Shown here: positions 1 through 9,444 of the stretch, piece after piece | Numbering within the stretch: the stretch's first letter is position 1 | How the letters are laid out: every line of letters starts with the position of its first letter | Source: Lachnospiraceae bacterium | GTDB lineage: Bacteria; Bacillota_A; Clostridia; Lachnospirales; Lachnospiraceae | NCBI GenBank assembly: GCA_021770615.1 | Contig: JAETQR010000014.1 | Location: 22,081 to 86,080 of the forward strand | DNA: 64,000 bases | Direction: 5' to 3' | Program-made: the position numbers and the translations under genes | The notes under the pieces: model-generated | What the model was told of the DNA's origin: nothing | Database searches by the model: none | The model's input: the letters and a program-made list of their open reading frames with translations, nothing else

Positions 1-731
1 CTATCCGTAAAATTTCTAAAACGAATTGCTTTCTCTCTTGATTCTGAAAAATACTCTTCAAACAAACCATGCCACTTTTTTACAAAAAAATTGCAAATAT
101 CTAATAGATAAATTATTTTTGTTTCTTCCGACATTTCAACAAATATCTGATTTTGTTCTGTACTATACTCCCATCCCTCTTTTTCGTACTTAATATTAAG
201 TTTTCGTGACAAAACCGGAAGGATTAGTACAACAAACGAACATGCAACACTAATAACCGTATATAAAAATCCCATCTGCTTTACGCAATACCAAATAAAT
301 ATACTAAACAATGGCATCAATAAAAAATTTGCACAAACAGTGGCAAAATAAATCCGAAAATCGCATAATTCCTGTGATAATCTGTACTCAATGTCTCCTT
401 CCTTAAACTTATTTAGTTTATCAACTTTCCAGAAGGAAATCCGTCCACACATCTGTATATCACTATTTGACCCGCCCTTTATAAAAATAAAATCCATAAC
501 TATACCTAATACTGGTATAACAACCACATTAATAATCATACAAAACAACAAATTTTTTCCAGACTCAACAAAAAATGTGTAGTCGCTATTTAACGCTGCA
601 TCCGCTGCACTTCCTAAATAAATTGTTGTTATAAACACCACAAAGATGGTAATGGCATCATAAATCGTTTTTGCTAAAATAGGAATCAGCATCCAACGCA
701 CCGTATCTAAATATATATTTTTATTTTTCAT
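1..731 (-). CDS. ABC exporter permease/ATPase, N-terminal part (runs off the window)
   Basis: An open frame reads leftward from an ATG at 731 to the window edge without a stop, giving 243 visible residues. It shows about four hydrophobic segments (near residues 12-38, 55-80, 130-150 and 155-180) and charged loops, matching the transmembrane domain of an ABC exporter half-molecule; the ATPase domain would lie outside the window. It starts 12 bases after the stop of the ABC gene at 744-2318 and is as AT-rich as that gene, so the two probably form a heterodimeric exporter. Substrate unknown. Confidence 0.75.
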   Translation of the reverse strand, partial: MKNKNIYLDTVRWMLIPILAKTIYDAITIFVVFITTIYLGSAADAALNSDYTFFVESGKNLLFCMIINVVVIPVLGIVMDFIFIKGGSNSDIQMCGRISFWKVDKLNKFKEGDIEYRLSQELCDFRIYFATVCANFLLMPLFSIFIWYCVKQMGFLYTVISVACSFVVLILPVLSRKLNIKYEKEGWEYSTEQNQIFVEMSEETKIIYLLDICNFFVKKWHGLFEEYFSESREKAIRFRNFTD

Positions 732-743
732 GCCTTATCTCTC

Positions 744-2318
744 CTAAATTGATATTACTTTACTATCCTGTATGGTTTTTAACAAATTCACATCATGTGT
801 GACAACTAAAAATCCCCCTTCTCTCTTACGAAACTTTCTGACCAGCAAATCCACACTTTCTAAATCTAAAAAATTAGTAGGTTCATCCATAAATAAAAAT
901 TTTTCGTCCATAGATAAAGCAATGCTCAAATAAACCTTTTTTCGCTCTCCGCCTGACAGATCACATATATTAACAGAATAAAGATTGTCCTTTGTCAACC
1001 CAAAATCCGTAGCTGTTTTTAACATATCATGGCATCGCAAATCATCAACTTCATAAAACAAATGATAGGCAGTAATATCTAAAAGAGCATCTCTTTGAGG
1101 CAAATAAAAAAACTTACTCCCCCATTCATCTTTTGAAATTCTCCCAACCTCTACACCTCCATAAACAATTCTTCCATTCTCAACCTCTAAAGCCCCAATA
1201 AGACTTTCTATGATTGAGGTTTTCCCACTTCCATTATCCCCCACTAAAAAATATTTTTTATCCGGCTTAATATTACAGGAAAAGTTCCTGAGAACAATCT
1301 TATCTCCCCTTACAATACAAATTTCATCAACAATAATTCCCGAATCATCTATGATTGCCATACTTTCGCCCTGTGCTTTTTCCCACTCCCAGATACCTGT
1401 TTTTGCTTTTTTATACGCCACGACTTGGGGCAACGCATTAAATAAAGCATTCATATAACTAAACAAATTAGGTGTCAACACCAACAAATACGCAGCTGTA
1501 GCAATTAAAATATCCTTTTTTAACAAAACATAGCCTATGACTAAATAGCTGCATATGTCAAGAATATTACGTATCAATGAGTTAACGCCTTCACTCACCC
1601 TCCCCATTGCACTCGATTTTCTACCCAATTTATCCCATGTCAGATTTAGTTCCTTAAGTCTGTATAAAAACTGTGTATATAACTCATAAATCTTAATTAC
1701 AGGACTCCCAAAATACATTGATAATATATTTTCCGACCATTTTGCTTCTGCTTCCCGATCTGCATCATAGTACTTATATGAGAATACAGAAGCCAGTGCA
1801 TATGGTATGATTTGCAAGACAGACATAACTAAAAATATACATCCCAACCATATATTTATTTTTAGAATTAAAAGAAATATTATTAAAACAAAAAGTGCAT
1901 TAGTAATAATCGTCGGAAGCGTTATATTGTAATATTCATAAATATTTTTTAAATCTAAATCAATATTTTCCCGCATTTTCCCTGGTGAAATGTTAAAAAC
2001 GCCTGTCTTCGATTGTTGAAAAAACCGCTTTATCATTCTTTCCCGAAAATTCTGGTATGTACATTCATATATTGTTTCCTGTTTGTTTTTTAAGGCTGCC
2101 TTTAAAATTATGTAACTTAATATTATCCCCAGCAAAATGCACGAACATTTTAATACTTTTCGTACAGAAAATTCTAATATAAAAGAAACAATTTGGGAAA
2201 AAAGCTCAGCATGAACCAAGGCAAAAAATATTGTCAAAACATTAATTAAAATATACAAACAAATACTCCTCTTAAACAGCCCGAAATCTGCCAAATAAAC
2301 CCTTCCCTTGCCTTTCAT
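744..2318 (-). CDS. ABC exporter, fused membrane and ATPase domains
   Basis: A 524-aa half-transporter. The first ~300 residues carry about five to six membrane segments. The C-terminal ATPase has Walker A (GDNGSGKTS), a Q-loop (LPQRD), the signature LSGGERKK, Walker B ending in FMDEPTNFLD and the H-loop VTHD, so it looks catalytically intact. LSGGE and the DEPTNFLD form differ from the LSGGQ/DEATSALD forms of the two ABC genes upstream, so this is a different subfamily. It is clearly more AT-rich than its upstream neighbours and has its own promoter, suggesting separate acquisition. The Shine-Dalgarno GAGGGAG lies rather far from the ATG, so the start is somewhat uncertain. Confidence 0.88.
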   Translation of the reverse strand: MKGKGRVYLADFGLFKRSICLYILINVLTIFFALVHAELFSQIVSFILEFSVRKVLKCSCILLGIILSYIILKAALKNKQETIYECTYQNFRERMIKRFFQQSKTGVFNISPGKMRENIDLDLKNIYEYYNITLPTIITNALFVLIIFLLILKINIWLGCIFLVMSVLQIIPYALASVFSYKYYDADREAEAKWSENILSMYFGSPVIKIYELYTQFLYRLKELNLTWDKLGRKSSAMGRVSEGVNSLIRNILDICSYLVIGYVLLKKDILIATAAYLLVLTPNLFSYMNALFNALPQVVAYKKAKTGIWEWEKAQGESMAIIDDSGIIVDEICIVRGDKIVLRNFSCNIKPDKKYFLVGDNGSGKTSIIESLIGALEVENGRIVYGGVEVGRISKDEWGSKFFYLPQRDALLDITAYHLFYEVDDLRCHDMLKTATDFGLTKDNLYSVNICDLSGGERKKVYLSIALSMDEKFLFMDEPTNFLDLESVDLLVRKFRKREGGFLVVTHDVNLLKTIQDSKVISI

Positions 2319-2375
2319 TTTATATTATTCTATCTCCCTCTTTATTACTATACCTAAAACCTCATATTGTGTTCT

Positions 2376-2404
2376 ATTGTACCATAATATCCTTTCTATT
2401 GCAA
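2376..2404 (-). promoter_or_regulatory. sigma-A-type promoter for the ABC gene pair at 1-2318
   Basis: Leftward TTGCAA, 17-base spacer, TACAAT, lying in the 106-base gap upstream of the AT-rich ABC pair. It implies the pair can be transcribed separately from the preceding ABC genes. Confidence 0.55.
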
Positions 2405-2424
2405 AACTCTGTCATTGGAGCCCC

Positions 2425-4077
2425 TCAAAGATAAACCAGCCTGTCGCACAAACTAAGCGAAGACTCCCGATGAGCCACGACAATGATCGTTTTATCCCGT
2501 CCGATATTTTCGATCGCACGCTGTATCATGCTCTCGGAATTCTGATCCAGTGCACTTGTTGCTTCATCAAAGATAAATAGATCCACATCCTGCAGGAACA
2601 AACGTGCCAAAATCAAACGCTGCTTTTGGCCACCTGATAATTTTATGCCCTTTTCCCCAATGACCGTTTCATAGCCATCCGGCAATCCGTGTATGAATTG
2701 GTCTATGTACGCCTTTTTGCAGGCCTCTTCCATCTGTTCCTCCGTTGCCTTCTCATCTCCATATAAAAGATTTTCACGTATCGTAGTATTAAATAACATA
2801 TTTTCCTGTAATACAAAACCCACCTTCCTGTGAATCATTTTCAAAGATAACTCCTTCAAATCCTCCCCGCCAAAAAATATCTTTCCGGCATCCGGCTCCA
2901 GCATACCAACGATCATCTTTAATAACGTTGTCTTACCCCGGCCGCTCTCGCCTACGATCCCTACACGCTCTCCCTGTTTGATATCCATCGAAAAATCCCG
3001 CAAAACTTCTGGCATTCCATTTTCATAAGAAAATGACACATTTTTAAAAGAAACATCACAGTTTGGAATATCTTCCTTTTTTGAATGATCGTCTTCCACC
3101 GTTTCTCCGAATGCCGCAAGAGCTTTCTCGTAGTGAGTCGTGTTAACCTGTAGATCCGAATCGGTTGTAACGACTGCCTGAACCGTATCTACCAGTTGGG
3201 AATAATATTGGGCAAATACAAGCAGGGCGCCGATCGTAATATTGCCATGATAGATCAGTATTCCGCCTAAGAAATATAGTAAAAACTGCATCATGAATTC
3301 ATCCTTTATCTTAGGGATGATCAACACCCTGGTTACCCAGTATTCAATAAACGTGATAAATAAATGCGAATATCTCTCTGCATAAGAAACAAATGTTTTT
3401 TGACAGGACTCCTCAAGGTTAAGGGCGCGGATCTCGCGCCATCCATTCAGCGAAGAATAGATCCACGCTCCCCATGCCTGATCATTTTCCCAGTTCGCAT
3501 CATTATTCTTTTTTTCCCTTTTGGCAATTAAATGATTGAGGCAAAAGGTAATGGGAATCGCCACTACTAAAATAAGTGCTAAATGCCATTCCAAAAAGAA
3601 CAACAGCCCTAACAAAACCACCATTTTACAATAGTTGATCACGTATTCCACCGTTTGTGCATTCGTAAAATCGCACATTTTCACAACGGCATCATCCATG
3701 ATCATTTTCTGTTCTCCCGGATTGATCTTTTCATACTCTGAAAAGGGGCGATGCAACGCATTATATAATATCTTTTCTTTCATTTTTACAGTTACCTGGT
3801 TGTTGATCCGGTATTGACAGTAATTTCTCAGGAATGCGATTCCTGTATTCGCCATCTGGATCAATACATATCCTGCAACAACCGGTATCAGAAATTTGAT
3901 CTTATGGCCAAGGATCACCTTCTCAATAAATAAGCTATAAAAGGTCGGCAATAACAAGGCAAAAACAAGGCTCAGTATCGCTGCAAGCAGGTTTAAAACA
4001 AATAATTTTCTCACCCCGAATGCCAGTGGCCGGAGTCTCCGCAGAACATCTGCCCTATACTTTATTTTTCTATGCAT
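2425..4077 (-). CDS. ABC exporter, fused membrane and ATPase domains
   Basis: A 550-aa ABC exporter half-molecule of the peptide/multidrug type: six membrane segments in the first ~310 residues, then an ATPase with Walker A GESGRGKTT, LSGGQKQR signature, Walker B FIFDEATSALD and H-loop VVAHRES. The ATG at 4077 is chosen because GGAGGAGG precedes it and it overlaps the stop of the upstream ABC gene by eight bases, indicating translational coupling. The overlap argues for a heterodimer with that partner. An earlier in-frame start at 4104 lacks a ribosome site. Substrate cannot be told from the sequence. Confidence 0.9.
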   Translation of the reverse strand: MHRKIKYRADVLRRLRPLAFGVRKLFVLNLLAAILSLVFALLLPTFYSLFIEKVILGHKIKFLIPVVAGYVLIQMANTGIAFLRNYCQYRINNQVTVKMKEKILYNALHRPFSEYEKINPGEQKMIMDDAVVKMCDFTNAQTVEYVINYCKMVVLLGLLFFLEWHLALILVVAIPITFCLNHLIAKREKKNNDANWENDQAWGAWIYSSLNGWREIRALNLEESCQKTFVSYAERYSHLFITFIEYWVTRVLIIPKIKDEFMMQFLLYFLGGILIYHGNITIGALLVFAQYYSQLVDTVQAVVTTDSDLQVNTTHYEKALAAFGETVEDDHSKKEDIPNCDVSFKNVSFSYENGMPEVLRDFSMDIKQGERVGIVGESGRGKTTLLKMIVGMLEPDAGKIFFGGEDLKELSLKMIHRKVGFVLQENMLFNTTIRENLLYGDEKATEEQMEEACKKAYIDQFIHGLPDGYETVIGEKGIKLSGGQKQRLILARLFLQDVDLFIFDEATSALDQNSESMIQRAIENIGRDKTIIVVAHRESSLSLCDRLVYL

Positions 4078-5836
4078 TACGGCATTCCTCCTCCTTGATC
4101 GCAAAAAGTGTCTGAAACCTCTTACTGCTATTCTTCATCTCTCCCGGAGTTCCTGTCTCGACAATCTTACCTCCACTCATAAGAGCAACTTTATCACACA
4201 ACATAACGGAACTTTGACGATGTGCGATAACAATAGCGGTTCTTCCCTCCAACATCTTCTTCCATGCCTCATGGATCTGACACTCTGTCCTATTATCAAG
4301 CGCTGCTGTCGCCTCATCAAAAATAATGATCGGCGGATTTTTCAGATACACTCTGGCAATCGCTATTCTTTGCTTTTGGCCTCCTGATAACTGCCTGCCC
4401 TTTCTTCCGAGAATGGTTTCAAACCGGTCTTCCATTTCCATAACAAAATCATATACCCCCGCCGCCTTACATACACGGATCAAATCCTCTTCTGTTGCCT
4501 TTTCATTTCCAAGCATAATATTATACCGGATCGTCCCATCAAAAATAAGAACGTCCTGCTGCACGACTCCGATCTTGTCGCGAATCGACTTAAGGGAACA
4601 CTTTGAAATATCTTTTCCATCTATTTTGATCTGGCCGGCATCCGGCTCATAAAAGCCAAGCAGCATATAACTTAACGTTGTCTTTCCGCAACCAGATTCC
4701 CCGACGACGGCCATTTTCTCCCCTGCCTTAATATGCAGGTCAAAATTTTTAATGATCGCATTTTTATCCTTATAACCAAAAGAAAGATTTACAAAATCAA
4801 TCTCTCCCGCAGGAACAAATAAAGTTTCCTTTCCCTGTCGCAAATCAACCGTAGGTCTTTCCATAAGATCCTTTATCCTCTGAATAATGGAAATCCGGTT
4901 CTGGGCATCCATGTAATTGCTGCTGACCTTCTGCAAGCTTTTTGTTAACGAAGAAAAATATGTCAACACGACAATTACAGAGCCAATCGACAATCCTTTA
5001 TAAAATGCTAAAAAAGCTAACACTGCATACAAAACCATTTGAATACATGTATTTACATTTGCATTAATATTTTCCGCTTTTAATGCTGCAATTCCCGCCT
5101 TTATATCTGTTTCGATCAAGGTGTCCTGATGCCTGTGAAAAATATGATTTACACGCTTCCAGGCTCCCAGTAAACGTATATCCTTCAGTGCGCTGAAAAT
5201 CTCATATAACCAACTGATATATCCGCCATATGCTTCCTGATTGCGTCCCTTTTCCTCGCGTATTCTCTTTCCGAATTTCCATGAAGTATATACGGAAACA
5301 GGAACCATGATCGTTAATACAAGTGCGATCCACGGACTGATCAAAAATGCAATAATAAGACAGATTACAATATTTATGTAATTATTGATATTGTGTATTA
5401 AATTTCTCACAATGAAATGAACACACTCCATCACTTTCCACTGTATCAACTGTGCAATATCGCCATAATTTGAATCTGCCATCGCCTGGGCATCCATCTG
5501 CAAAACAATGGAAAACATACGGCATCTCATGCGGTAAATAAGTTCATTCCAAAAAAATCCATACATCTCATACACTAAAAAATACAATATACAGGAAAAA
5601 ACGGACAATCCTAAAAACACCAAACTGATTTCAATAAATAATGGCAAATTTTGATAATACACGATCTGATTTATCATAATACCAAACAAAACCGGGGCAA
5701 CCACACCAGCTAACGTATCGAATAACCAGCCAAAATAGAAAAGAACAACCTGCAAATGCATTTTATCCAAAAACTGATCAATAAATTTAACAGTCGAAAA
5801 GAAATTCAACCTTTCCGTATTTGTTCTATTACTCAT
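4070..5836 (-). CDS. ABC exporter, fused membrane and ATPase domains
   Basis: A 588-aa ABC exporter half-molecule. Six hydrophobic segments occupy the N-terminal half; the ATPase carries GESGCGKTT (Walker A), QQDVLIF (Q-loop), LSGGQKQRIAIAR (signature), IIIFDEATAALD (Walker B) and VIAHRQS (H-loop). All catalytic residues are present. The ATG at 5836 has GGAGG six bases upstream; a GTG at 5893 would extend it into the end of the upstream gene without a good ribosome site. It lies 37 bases after the mini adaptor gene and is coupled to the next ABC gene by overlap. Confidence 0.9.
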   Translation of the reverse strand: MSNRTNTERLNFFSTVKFIDQFLDKMHLQVVLFYFGWLFDTLAGVVAPVLFGIMINQIVYYQNLPLFIEISLVFLGLSVFSCILYFLVYEMYGFFWNELIYRMRCRMFSIVLQMDAQAMADSNYGDIAQLIQWKVMECVHFIVRNLIHNINNYINIVICLIIAFLISPWIALVLTIMVPVSVYTSWKFGKRIREEKGRNQEAYGGYISWLYEIFSALKDIRLLGAWKRVNHIFHRHQDTLIETDIKAGIAALKAENINANVNTCIQMVLYAVLAFLAFYKGLSIGSVIVVLTYFSSLTKSLQKVSSNYMDAQNRISIIQRIKDLMERPTVDLRQGKETLFVPAGEIDFVNLSFGYKDKNAIIKNFDLHIKAGEKMAVVGESGCGKTTLSYMLLGFYEPDAGQIKIDGKDISKCSLKSIRDKIGVVQQDVLIFDGTIRYNIMLGNEKATEEDLIRVCKAAGVYDFVMEMEDRFETILGRKGRQLSGGQKQRIAIARVYLKNPPIIIFDEATAALDNRTECQIHEAWKKMLEGRTAIVIAHRQSSVMLCDKVALMSGGKIVETGTPGEMKNSSKRFQTLFAIKEEECRNA

Positions 5837-5873
5837 TTTTCCTCCATTCAGACAAGTAATCCTGCCTTTGACA

Positions 5874-6281
5874 TTATTGCTTTGTATTTCCACCGTTTAT
5901 AAATATATGTTTTAATAATGAGATCTCTGTCGTCTGAACATCAATATTTACCGTTTCCTTATCAGACAGATCATTCGGGGCCTCCGTTACGATATACCCA
6001 TCCTTCACCTGGTATTCCATGATCTTTTCCAGATATTCATCCCGTGACCGATAAATAAATACCGGGGTATCTGGTAATAACTCTCCTTCACCAAGCTTAA
6101 CCTTTATATGCTCTCCTTCTTTTTCTACTGTTGTCTGCATGGTAGTATATACCGGTATTTTTACCCTGCTTCCGACAATGGCAAATGCTATGATCCCAAA
6201 CAAAAGAAAAATAACAAAACCGATTGGTTTCAGCACGAAAAAATTACTGAGCATCCTTCTCTTTCTACTTTGTCTCTCCAT
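5874..6281 (-). CDS. small single-pass membrane protein, possible mini adaptor of the ABC exporters
   Basis: A 135-aa protein with a basic N-terminus (RKRR), one membrane segment at about residues 18-36 and an outside domain rich in beta-prone segments (VKLGEGELLPDTPVFIYRS). This layout resembles a very short HlyD-like membrane fusion protein: one anchor plus a barrel-sandwich-like domain, without coiled-coil hairpin. It is the first gene of the ABC operon, with GGGAAAGGGG before the ATG. Family membership is inferred from layout and context only; it could be an unrelated anchored protein. Confidence 0.6.
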   Translation of the reverse strand: MERQSRKRRMLSNFFVLKPIGFVIFLLFGIIAFAIVGSRVKIPVYTTMQTTVEKEGEHIKVKLGEGELLPDTPVFIYRSRDEYLEKIMEYQVKDGYIVTEAPNDLSDKETVNIDVQTTEISLLKHIFINGGNTKQ

Positions 6282-6353
6282 TTTTTCCCCTTTCCCGAAA
6301 ATGTTTTTTGTAATAATTTTATGCTATCAGATGACGTTCTTTTTCTCAATAAC

Positions 6354-6383
6354 GTTATATTAGAACTTCTCACCCGTTTTCAA
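6354..6383 (-). promoter_or_regulatory. candidate promoter of the ABC exporter operon
   Basis: Leftward TTGAAA, 18-base spacer, TATAAC, about 75 bases upstream of the mini adaptor gene. A second candidate (TTGAGA, 17, TAGCAT) lies just downstream, so the exact promoter is uncertain. Confidence 0.4.
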
Positions 6384-6406
6384 CCAGCAGGCGAAAAACG
6401 AAAATT

Positions 6407-6431
6407 CTTTACTCCGCAAATAGAGAAATTT
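6407..6431 (-). repeat. 25-bp repeat, copy 1 (inverted relative to copy at 14613-14637)
   Basis: The 25 bases starting CTTTACTCCGCAAATAG are found exactly, in inverted orientation, at 14613-14637. Both copies lie next to transcription-termination structures outside genes. Confidence 0.85.
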
Positions 6432-6438
6432 CCTCACA

Positions 6439-6470
6439 ACAAAAAGACCGCCGCTTTCGCGACAGTCTTT
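6439..6470 (-). terminator. terminator after spoVG
   Basis: On the minus strand a 12-bp stem (AAAGAC and wobble-paired TGTCGC with GCGGCG, GTCTTT) closed by a GAAA tetraloop and followed by T5; A-rich on the other flank, so it may work both ways. Confidence 0.85.
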
Positions 6471-6483
6471 TTTTGAAACATTT

Positions 6484-6759
6484 TTAATTTTCTTCCGGTA
6501 ATTCATCTAGTGCCTGTTTAAAACGCTCCACTATTGCGTCCTGCAGTAAGCTCCTCATCTCACCGTTGATCGGATGGGCGATATCTCTGTACTCATCACC
6601 ATGAGTCTTCTTGCTGGGCATCGCAATAAACAATCCTTTCTCCCCCTCGATGACCTTAATATCGTGGACAACAAATGAATCATCAAATGTGACCGACGCT
6701 ACTGCCTTCATCTTGGAGTCTTTGTTTACAACTCGAATGCGAATATCTGTGATTTGCAT
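6484..6759 (-). CDS. spoVG: septation/sporulation regulator SpoVG
   Basis: A 91-aa protein matching SpoVG over its whole length: ITDIRIRVV at the start, [17 protein letters not shown], then the [10 protein letters not shown] core and [18 protein letters not shown]. SpoVG is a small nucleic-acid-binding regulator affecting septation, sporulation and surface traits in Bacillota. AAGGAGG precedes the ATG. It begins only 23 bases after glgD, so it is probably co-transcribed with glgC-glgD, and a strong terminator follows. Confidence 0.96.
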   Translation of the reverse strand: MQITDIRIRVVNKDSKMKAVASVTFDDSFVVHDIKVIEGEKGLFIAMPSKKTHGDEYRDIAHPINGEMRSLLQDAIVERFKQALDELPEEN

Positions 6760-6782
6760 CCTTCGCTTCCTCCTTACTGTTT

Positions 6783-7904
6783 TTACAGTACGTAACGCGC
6801 ATTCTTTTCCAACACTATTTTGATTTTCTCCGGTTCTCCAACATAATTAGAGTTTGCTCGAATTGTATCATGGCTCTCAACGATGCAATTTTCAATGTAA
6901 GTATTATCGCCAATATACACATCATTTAAAATGATGGAATTGCGAATGGTACAGTTGTTACCTACGTACACTTCTTTAAACAAAATGGAATCGCTCACTT
7001 CGCCGTTGATAATACATCCACTGGATATCAGGCTGTTTGTAACCTTTGAACCGGCGTTGTATTTGGCTGGTGGCAAATCCTCAATCTTTGAGGCAACCGT
7101 AGGATACTGATCAAAAAAGTAATCCCTGGTCTCACGATTGAGAAAATCCATATTGGTCCTAAAATAAGAATCAACTGTAGTAATATTGCTCCAGTATGAA
7201 TCCATCTGATAAGCATATATCTTTTTCAAGCCTCTGTAACGGATAAAGATATCTTTTACCAGATCAAATCCACCCTCGTCACCCGCTTTCTCGATCAATT
7301 CGATCAACTGTCTCCGGCGTATCACATAAATACCCGTAGAGACCGTCGTCTTTGATGTAACGATCGGTTTTTCCTCATATTCTGTGACAAGTCCTGACTC
7401 ATCTACAGAAACTACACCAAATCTGCTTGGGTCATCCCTTTTCCCGAGATCCTTTGTCACAATGGTAATATCTGCATTTTTCTCCACATGATACTCCAAC
7501 ACTTTATTTAAGTCAAGCTTATACACACAATCCCCCGAAGCGATCACCACGTATGGCTCATGGCTCTCTTTCAGAAAATCAATATTCTGTGCAATGGCAT
7601 CCGCTGTTCCGCGGTACCAGTAACTGTTGTCCTGAGTCTGGGTAGGAGTAAATACAAATAATCCACCCTGTTTTCTACCGAAGTCCCACCATTTTGAAGA
7701 ATTCAAATGCTGGGTCAACGATTTTGAATTGTACTGGGTAAACACAGCAACCTTGCTGATATGAGAGTTTGCAACACTGCTAAGTGCAAAATCTATACTG
7801 CGATAGCCGCCTGCAATCGGTAACGCAGAGGTAGCTCTCTTCGTCGTAAGGTCAGTCATGCGTGCGCTGCTTCCACCAGCTAAAATAATACCTATCGCTC
7901 TCAT
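6783..7904 (-). CDS. glgD: glucose-1-phosphate adenylyltransferase-like subunit GlgD
   Basis: A 373-aa GlgC paralogue of the GlgD type, the partner subunit of ADP-glucose pyrophosphorylase in Bacillota glycogen synthesis. The nucleotide-binding loop is altered to [11 protein letters not shown] instead of GGxGxRL, and the KPAVAF region of GlgC reads KRATSALP, typical of the weakly active or regulatory subunit. Residues from ~280 on form a left-handed beta-helix (repeats such as [21 protein letters not shown]). Its ATG overlaps the glgC stop (ATGA), so the two are coupled and probably form the heterotetramer. Confidence 0.94.
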   Translation of the reverse strand: MRAIGIILAGGSSARMTDLTTKRATSALPIAGGYRSIDFALSSVANSHISKVAVFTQYNSKSLTQHLNSSKWWDFGRKQGGLFVFTPTQTQDNSYWYRGTADAIAQNIDFLKESHEPYVVIASGDCVYKLDLNKVLEYHVEKNADITIVTKDLGKRDDPSRFGVVSVDESGLVTEYEEKPIVTSKTTVSTGIYVIRRRQLIELIEKAGDEGGFDLVKDIFIRYRGLKKIYAYQMDSYWSNITTVDSYFRTNMDFLNRETRDYFFDQYPTVASKIEDLPPAKYNAGSKVTNSLISSGCIINGEVSDSILFKEVYVGNNCTIRNSIILNDVYIGDNTYIENCIVESHDTIRANSNYVGEPEKIKIVLEKNARYVL

Positions 7905-9178
7905 AAAATGTCACCTGCCTTTATCAAAGTTCCGCCACCTTCGAGTACATTGTCTGGATAGTCCTCTTTCGTTGTCACCCCTGATATGGCAGTATTTTTC
8001 CCGATCGTAACACCATCCGGAATCACCGTGTTATCTCCGACCGTTACAAGATTAAATGCGTACACGTCTGGTTTTACCTGGTTCACAACATCGTCCTTAC
8101 CAGCTCCCAGAACACAATCAGCCCCAATTACCGTATCCTCTGCTACGATCGTCTTGTCTAATGTTGTATTTTTCCCGATCCGCGTTGAATTCATGATAAT
8201 GGAATCCCGGATCACTGCTCCTTCTTCGATAATGACATTCGAACCGATCACGGAATTGTGAACTTCCCCATACACTTCACAGCCATCCCCCATGATCGCC
8301 CTGTCTATGATCGAAGAGTCTGAAATATACTGCGGTCTAATCCACTCATTTTTCGTATAAATCTTCCAGAATTCCTCATAAAGATTAAATACAGGAATCA
8401 GATCGATCAATTCCATATTCGACTCCCAGTAGGAGCCCAGTGTTCCCACATCCTTCCAGTAACCATTGAACTCATAGGCAAAAACCCTGTCCCCACGCTC
8501 ATGGCAGTACGGAATGATATGCTTCCCAAAATCACATCCCGGCTGATCCCTCAGCGTAAGAAGCGCTTCCTTAAGAACCGGCCATGAAAAGATATAAATA
8601 CCCATCGATGCGAGATTGCTCCTCGGCTGCTCCGGTTTCTCCTGGAATTCTAAAATCCTTCGACTGTCATCGGTAATGCAGACCCCAAACCGGCTGGCTT
8701 CTTCTAATGGTACCGGAATCGTAGCCAGTGTAATATCTGCATTATTGGACTTATGAAAGTCCAGCATTACCTGATAATCCATCTTGTATATATGGTCACC
8801 GCCCAATATCAGAACATAATCCGGATTATAATAATCCATATATTTCAGATTCTGATAGATCGCATTTGCAGTACCTGTATACCATTCACTGCTTGTACTT
8901 TTCTCATATGGTGGAAGAATAGAAACTCCACCGACATTCCGGTCCAGATCCCACGGAATCCCAATTCCGATATGAGTATTCAGCTTGAGCGGCTGGTACT
9001 GTGTAAGAACCCCCACCGTATCCACCCCTGAATTGATACAATTACTCAATGGAAAATCAATGATACGATACTTTCCCCCAAAAGCAACAGCAGGTTTGGC
9101 TACATTTGCTGTCAGAACGCCAAGACGCGATCCCTGACCTCCAGCCAGTAACATAGCTATCATTTCTTTCTTGATCAT
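7901..9178 (-). CDS. glgC: glucose-1-phosphate adenylyltransferase catalytic subunit GlgC
   Basis: A 425-aa ADP-glucose pyrophosphorylase that makes ADP-glucose from ATP and glucose-1-phosphate, the committed step of glycogen synthesis. Intact [10 protein letters not shown] nucleotide loop, [17 protein letters not shown], the glucose-1-phosphate region FQEKPE and a C-terminal beta-helix of hexapeptide-like repeats (about 290-400). The ATG at 9178 follows AGGGGTGAT; an upstream in-frame ATG at 9238 lies only about 10 bases from the predicted transcription start and is therefore rejected. It overlaps glgD by four bases. Confidence 0.96.
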   Translation of the reverse strand: MIKKEMIAMLLAGGQGSRLGVLTANVAKPAVAFGGKYRIIDFPLSNCINSGVDTVGVLTQYQPLKLNTHIGIGIPWDLDRNVGGVSILPPYEKSTSSEWYTGTANAIYQNLKYMDYYNPDYVLILGGDHIYKMDYQVMLDFHKSNNADITLATIPVPLEEASRFGVCITDDSRRILEFQEKPEQPRSNLASMGIYIFSWPVLKEALLTLRDQPGCDFGKHIIPYCHERGDRVFAYEFNGYWKDVGTLGSYWESNMELIDLIPVFNLYEEFWKIYTKNEWIRPQYISDSSIIDRAIMGDGCEVYGEVHNSVIGSNVIIEEGAVIRDSIIMNSTRIGKNTTLDKTIVAEDTVIGADCVLGAGKDDVVNQVKPDVYAFNLVTVGDNTVIPDGVTIGKNTAISGVTTKEDYPDNVLEGGGTLIKAGDIL

Positions 9179-9254
9179 GTTATCATCACCCCTGTTGTAA
9201 TTTAGTACCTGCAGAAGACGTGACCTCCTGCAAGCCATATAAACTTATAAAATG

Positions 9255-9282
9255 ATTATACCATACATTTGTAAAAAAACAA
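9255..9282 (-). promoter_or_regulatory. promoter of glgC-glgD-spoVG
   Basis: Leftward TTGTTT, 16-base spacer, TATAAT with the extended -10 TGG in front. Predicted start near 9248 leaves a leader of about 70 bases that contains a GCAGGAG/CTTCTGC hairpin (about 9204-9231). Confidence 0.65.
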
Positions 9283-9375
9283 ATAATTTTCATAAATTTT
9301 TTTACTTTTTTTTTACTTTTTTGTTGAAATTGCACAAATCAAAATTCCTTTATTTTTACAATTTCACCTTTTAAC

Positions 9376-9404
9376 TTGTATTTTTCATATAATAGATTTA
9401 TACT
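9376..9404 (+). promoter_or_regulatory. promoter of murC
   Basis: TTGTAT, 17-base spacer, TATACT, about 40 bases upstream of the chosen murC start; divergent from the glgC promoter. Confidence 0.6.
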
Positions 9405-9444
9405 TATAGAAGTTTATTATTATAGAAGGGACGGTTTTCCAACC

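Noticed and set aside
391..582. 63-codon plus-strand frame at the left edge
   Set aside because: It is antisense to the clearly coding, membrane-segment-rich partial ABC gene.
6108..6476. Plus-strand frames of 74-122 codons between the ABC operon and spoVG
   Set aside because: They overlap the mini adaptor gene, its promoter and the spoVG terminator in antisense, with no ribosome site.
9179..9254. Riboswitch in the glgC leader
   Set aside because: The ~70-base leader has just one short hairpin and no recognisable riboswitch core.
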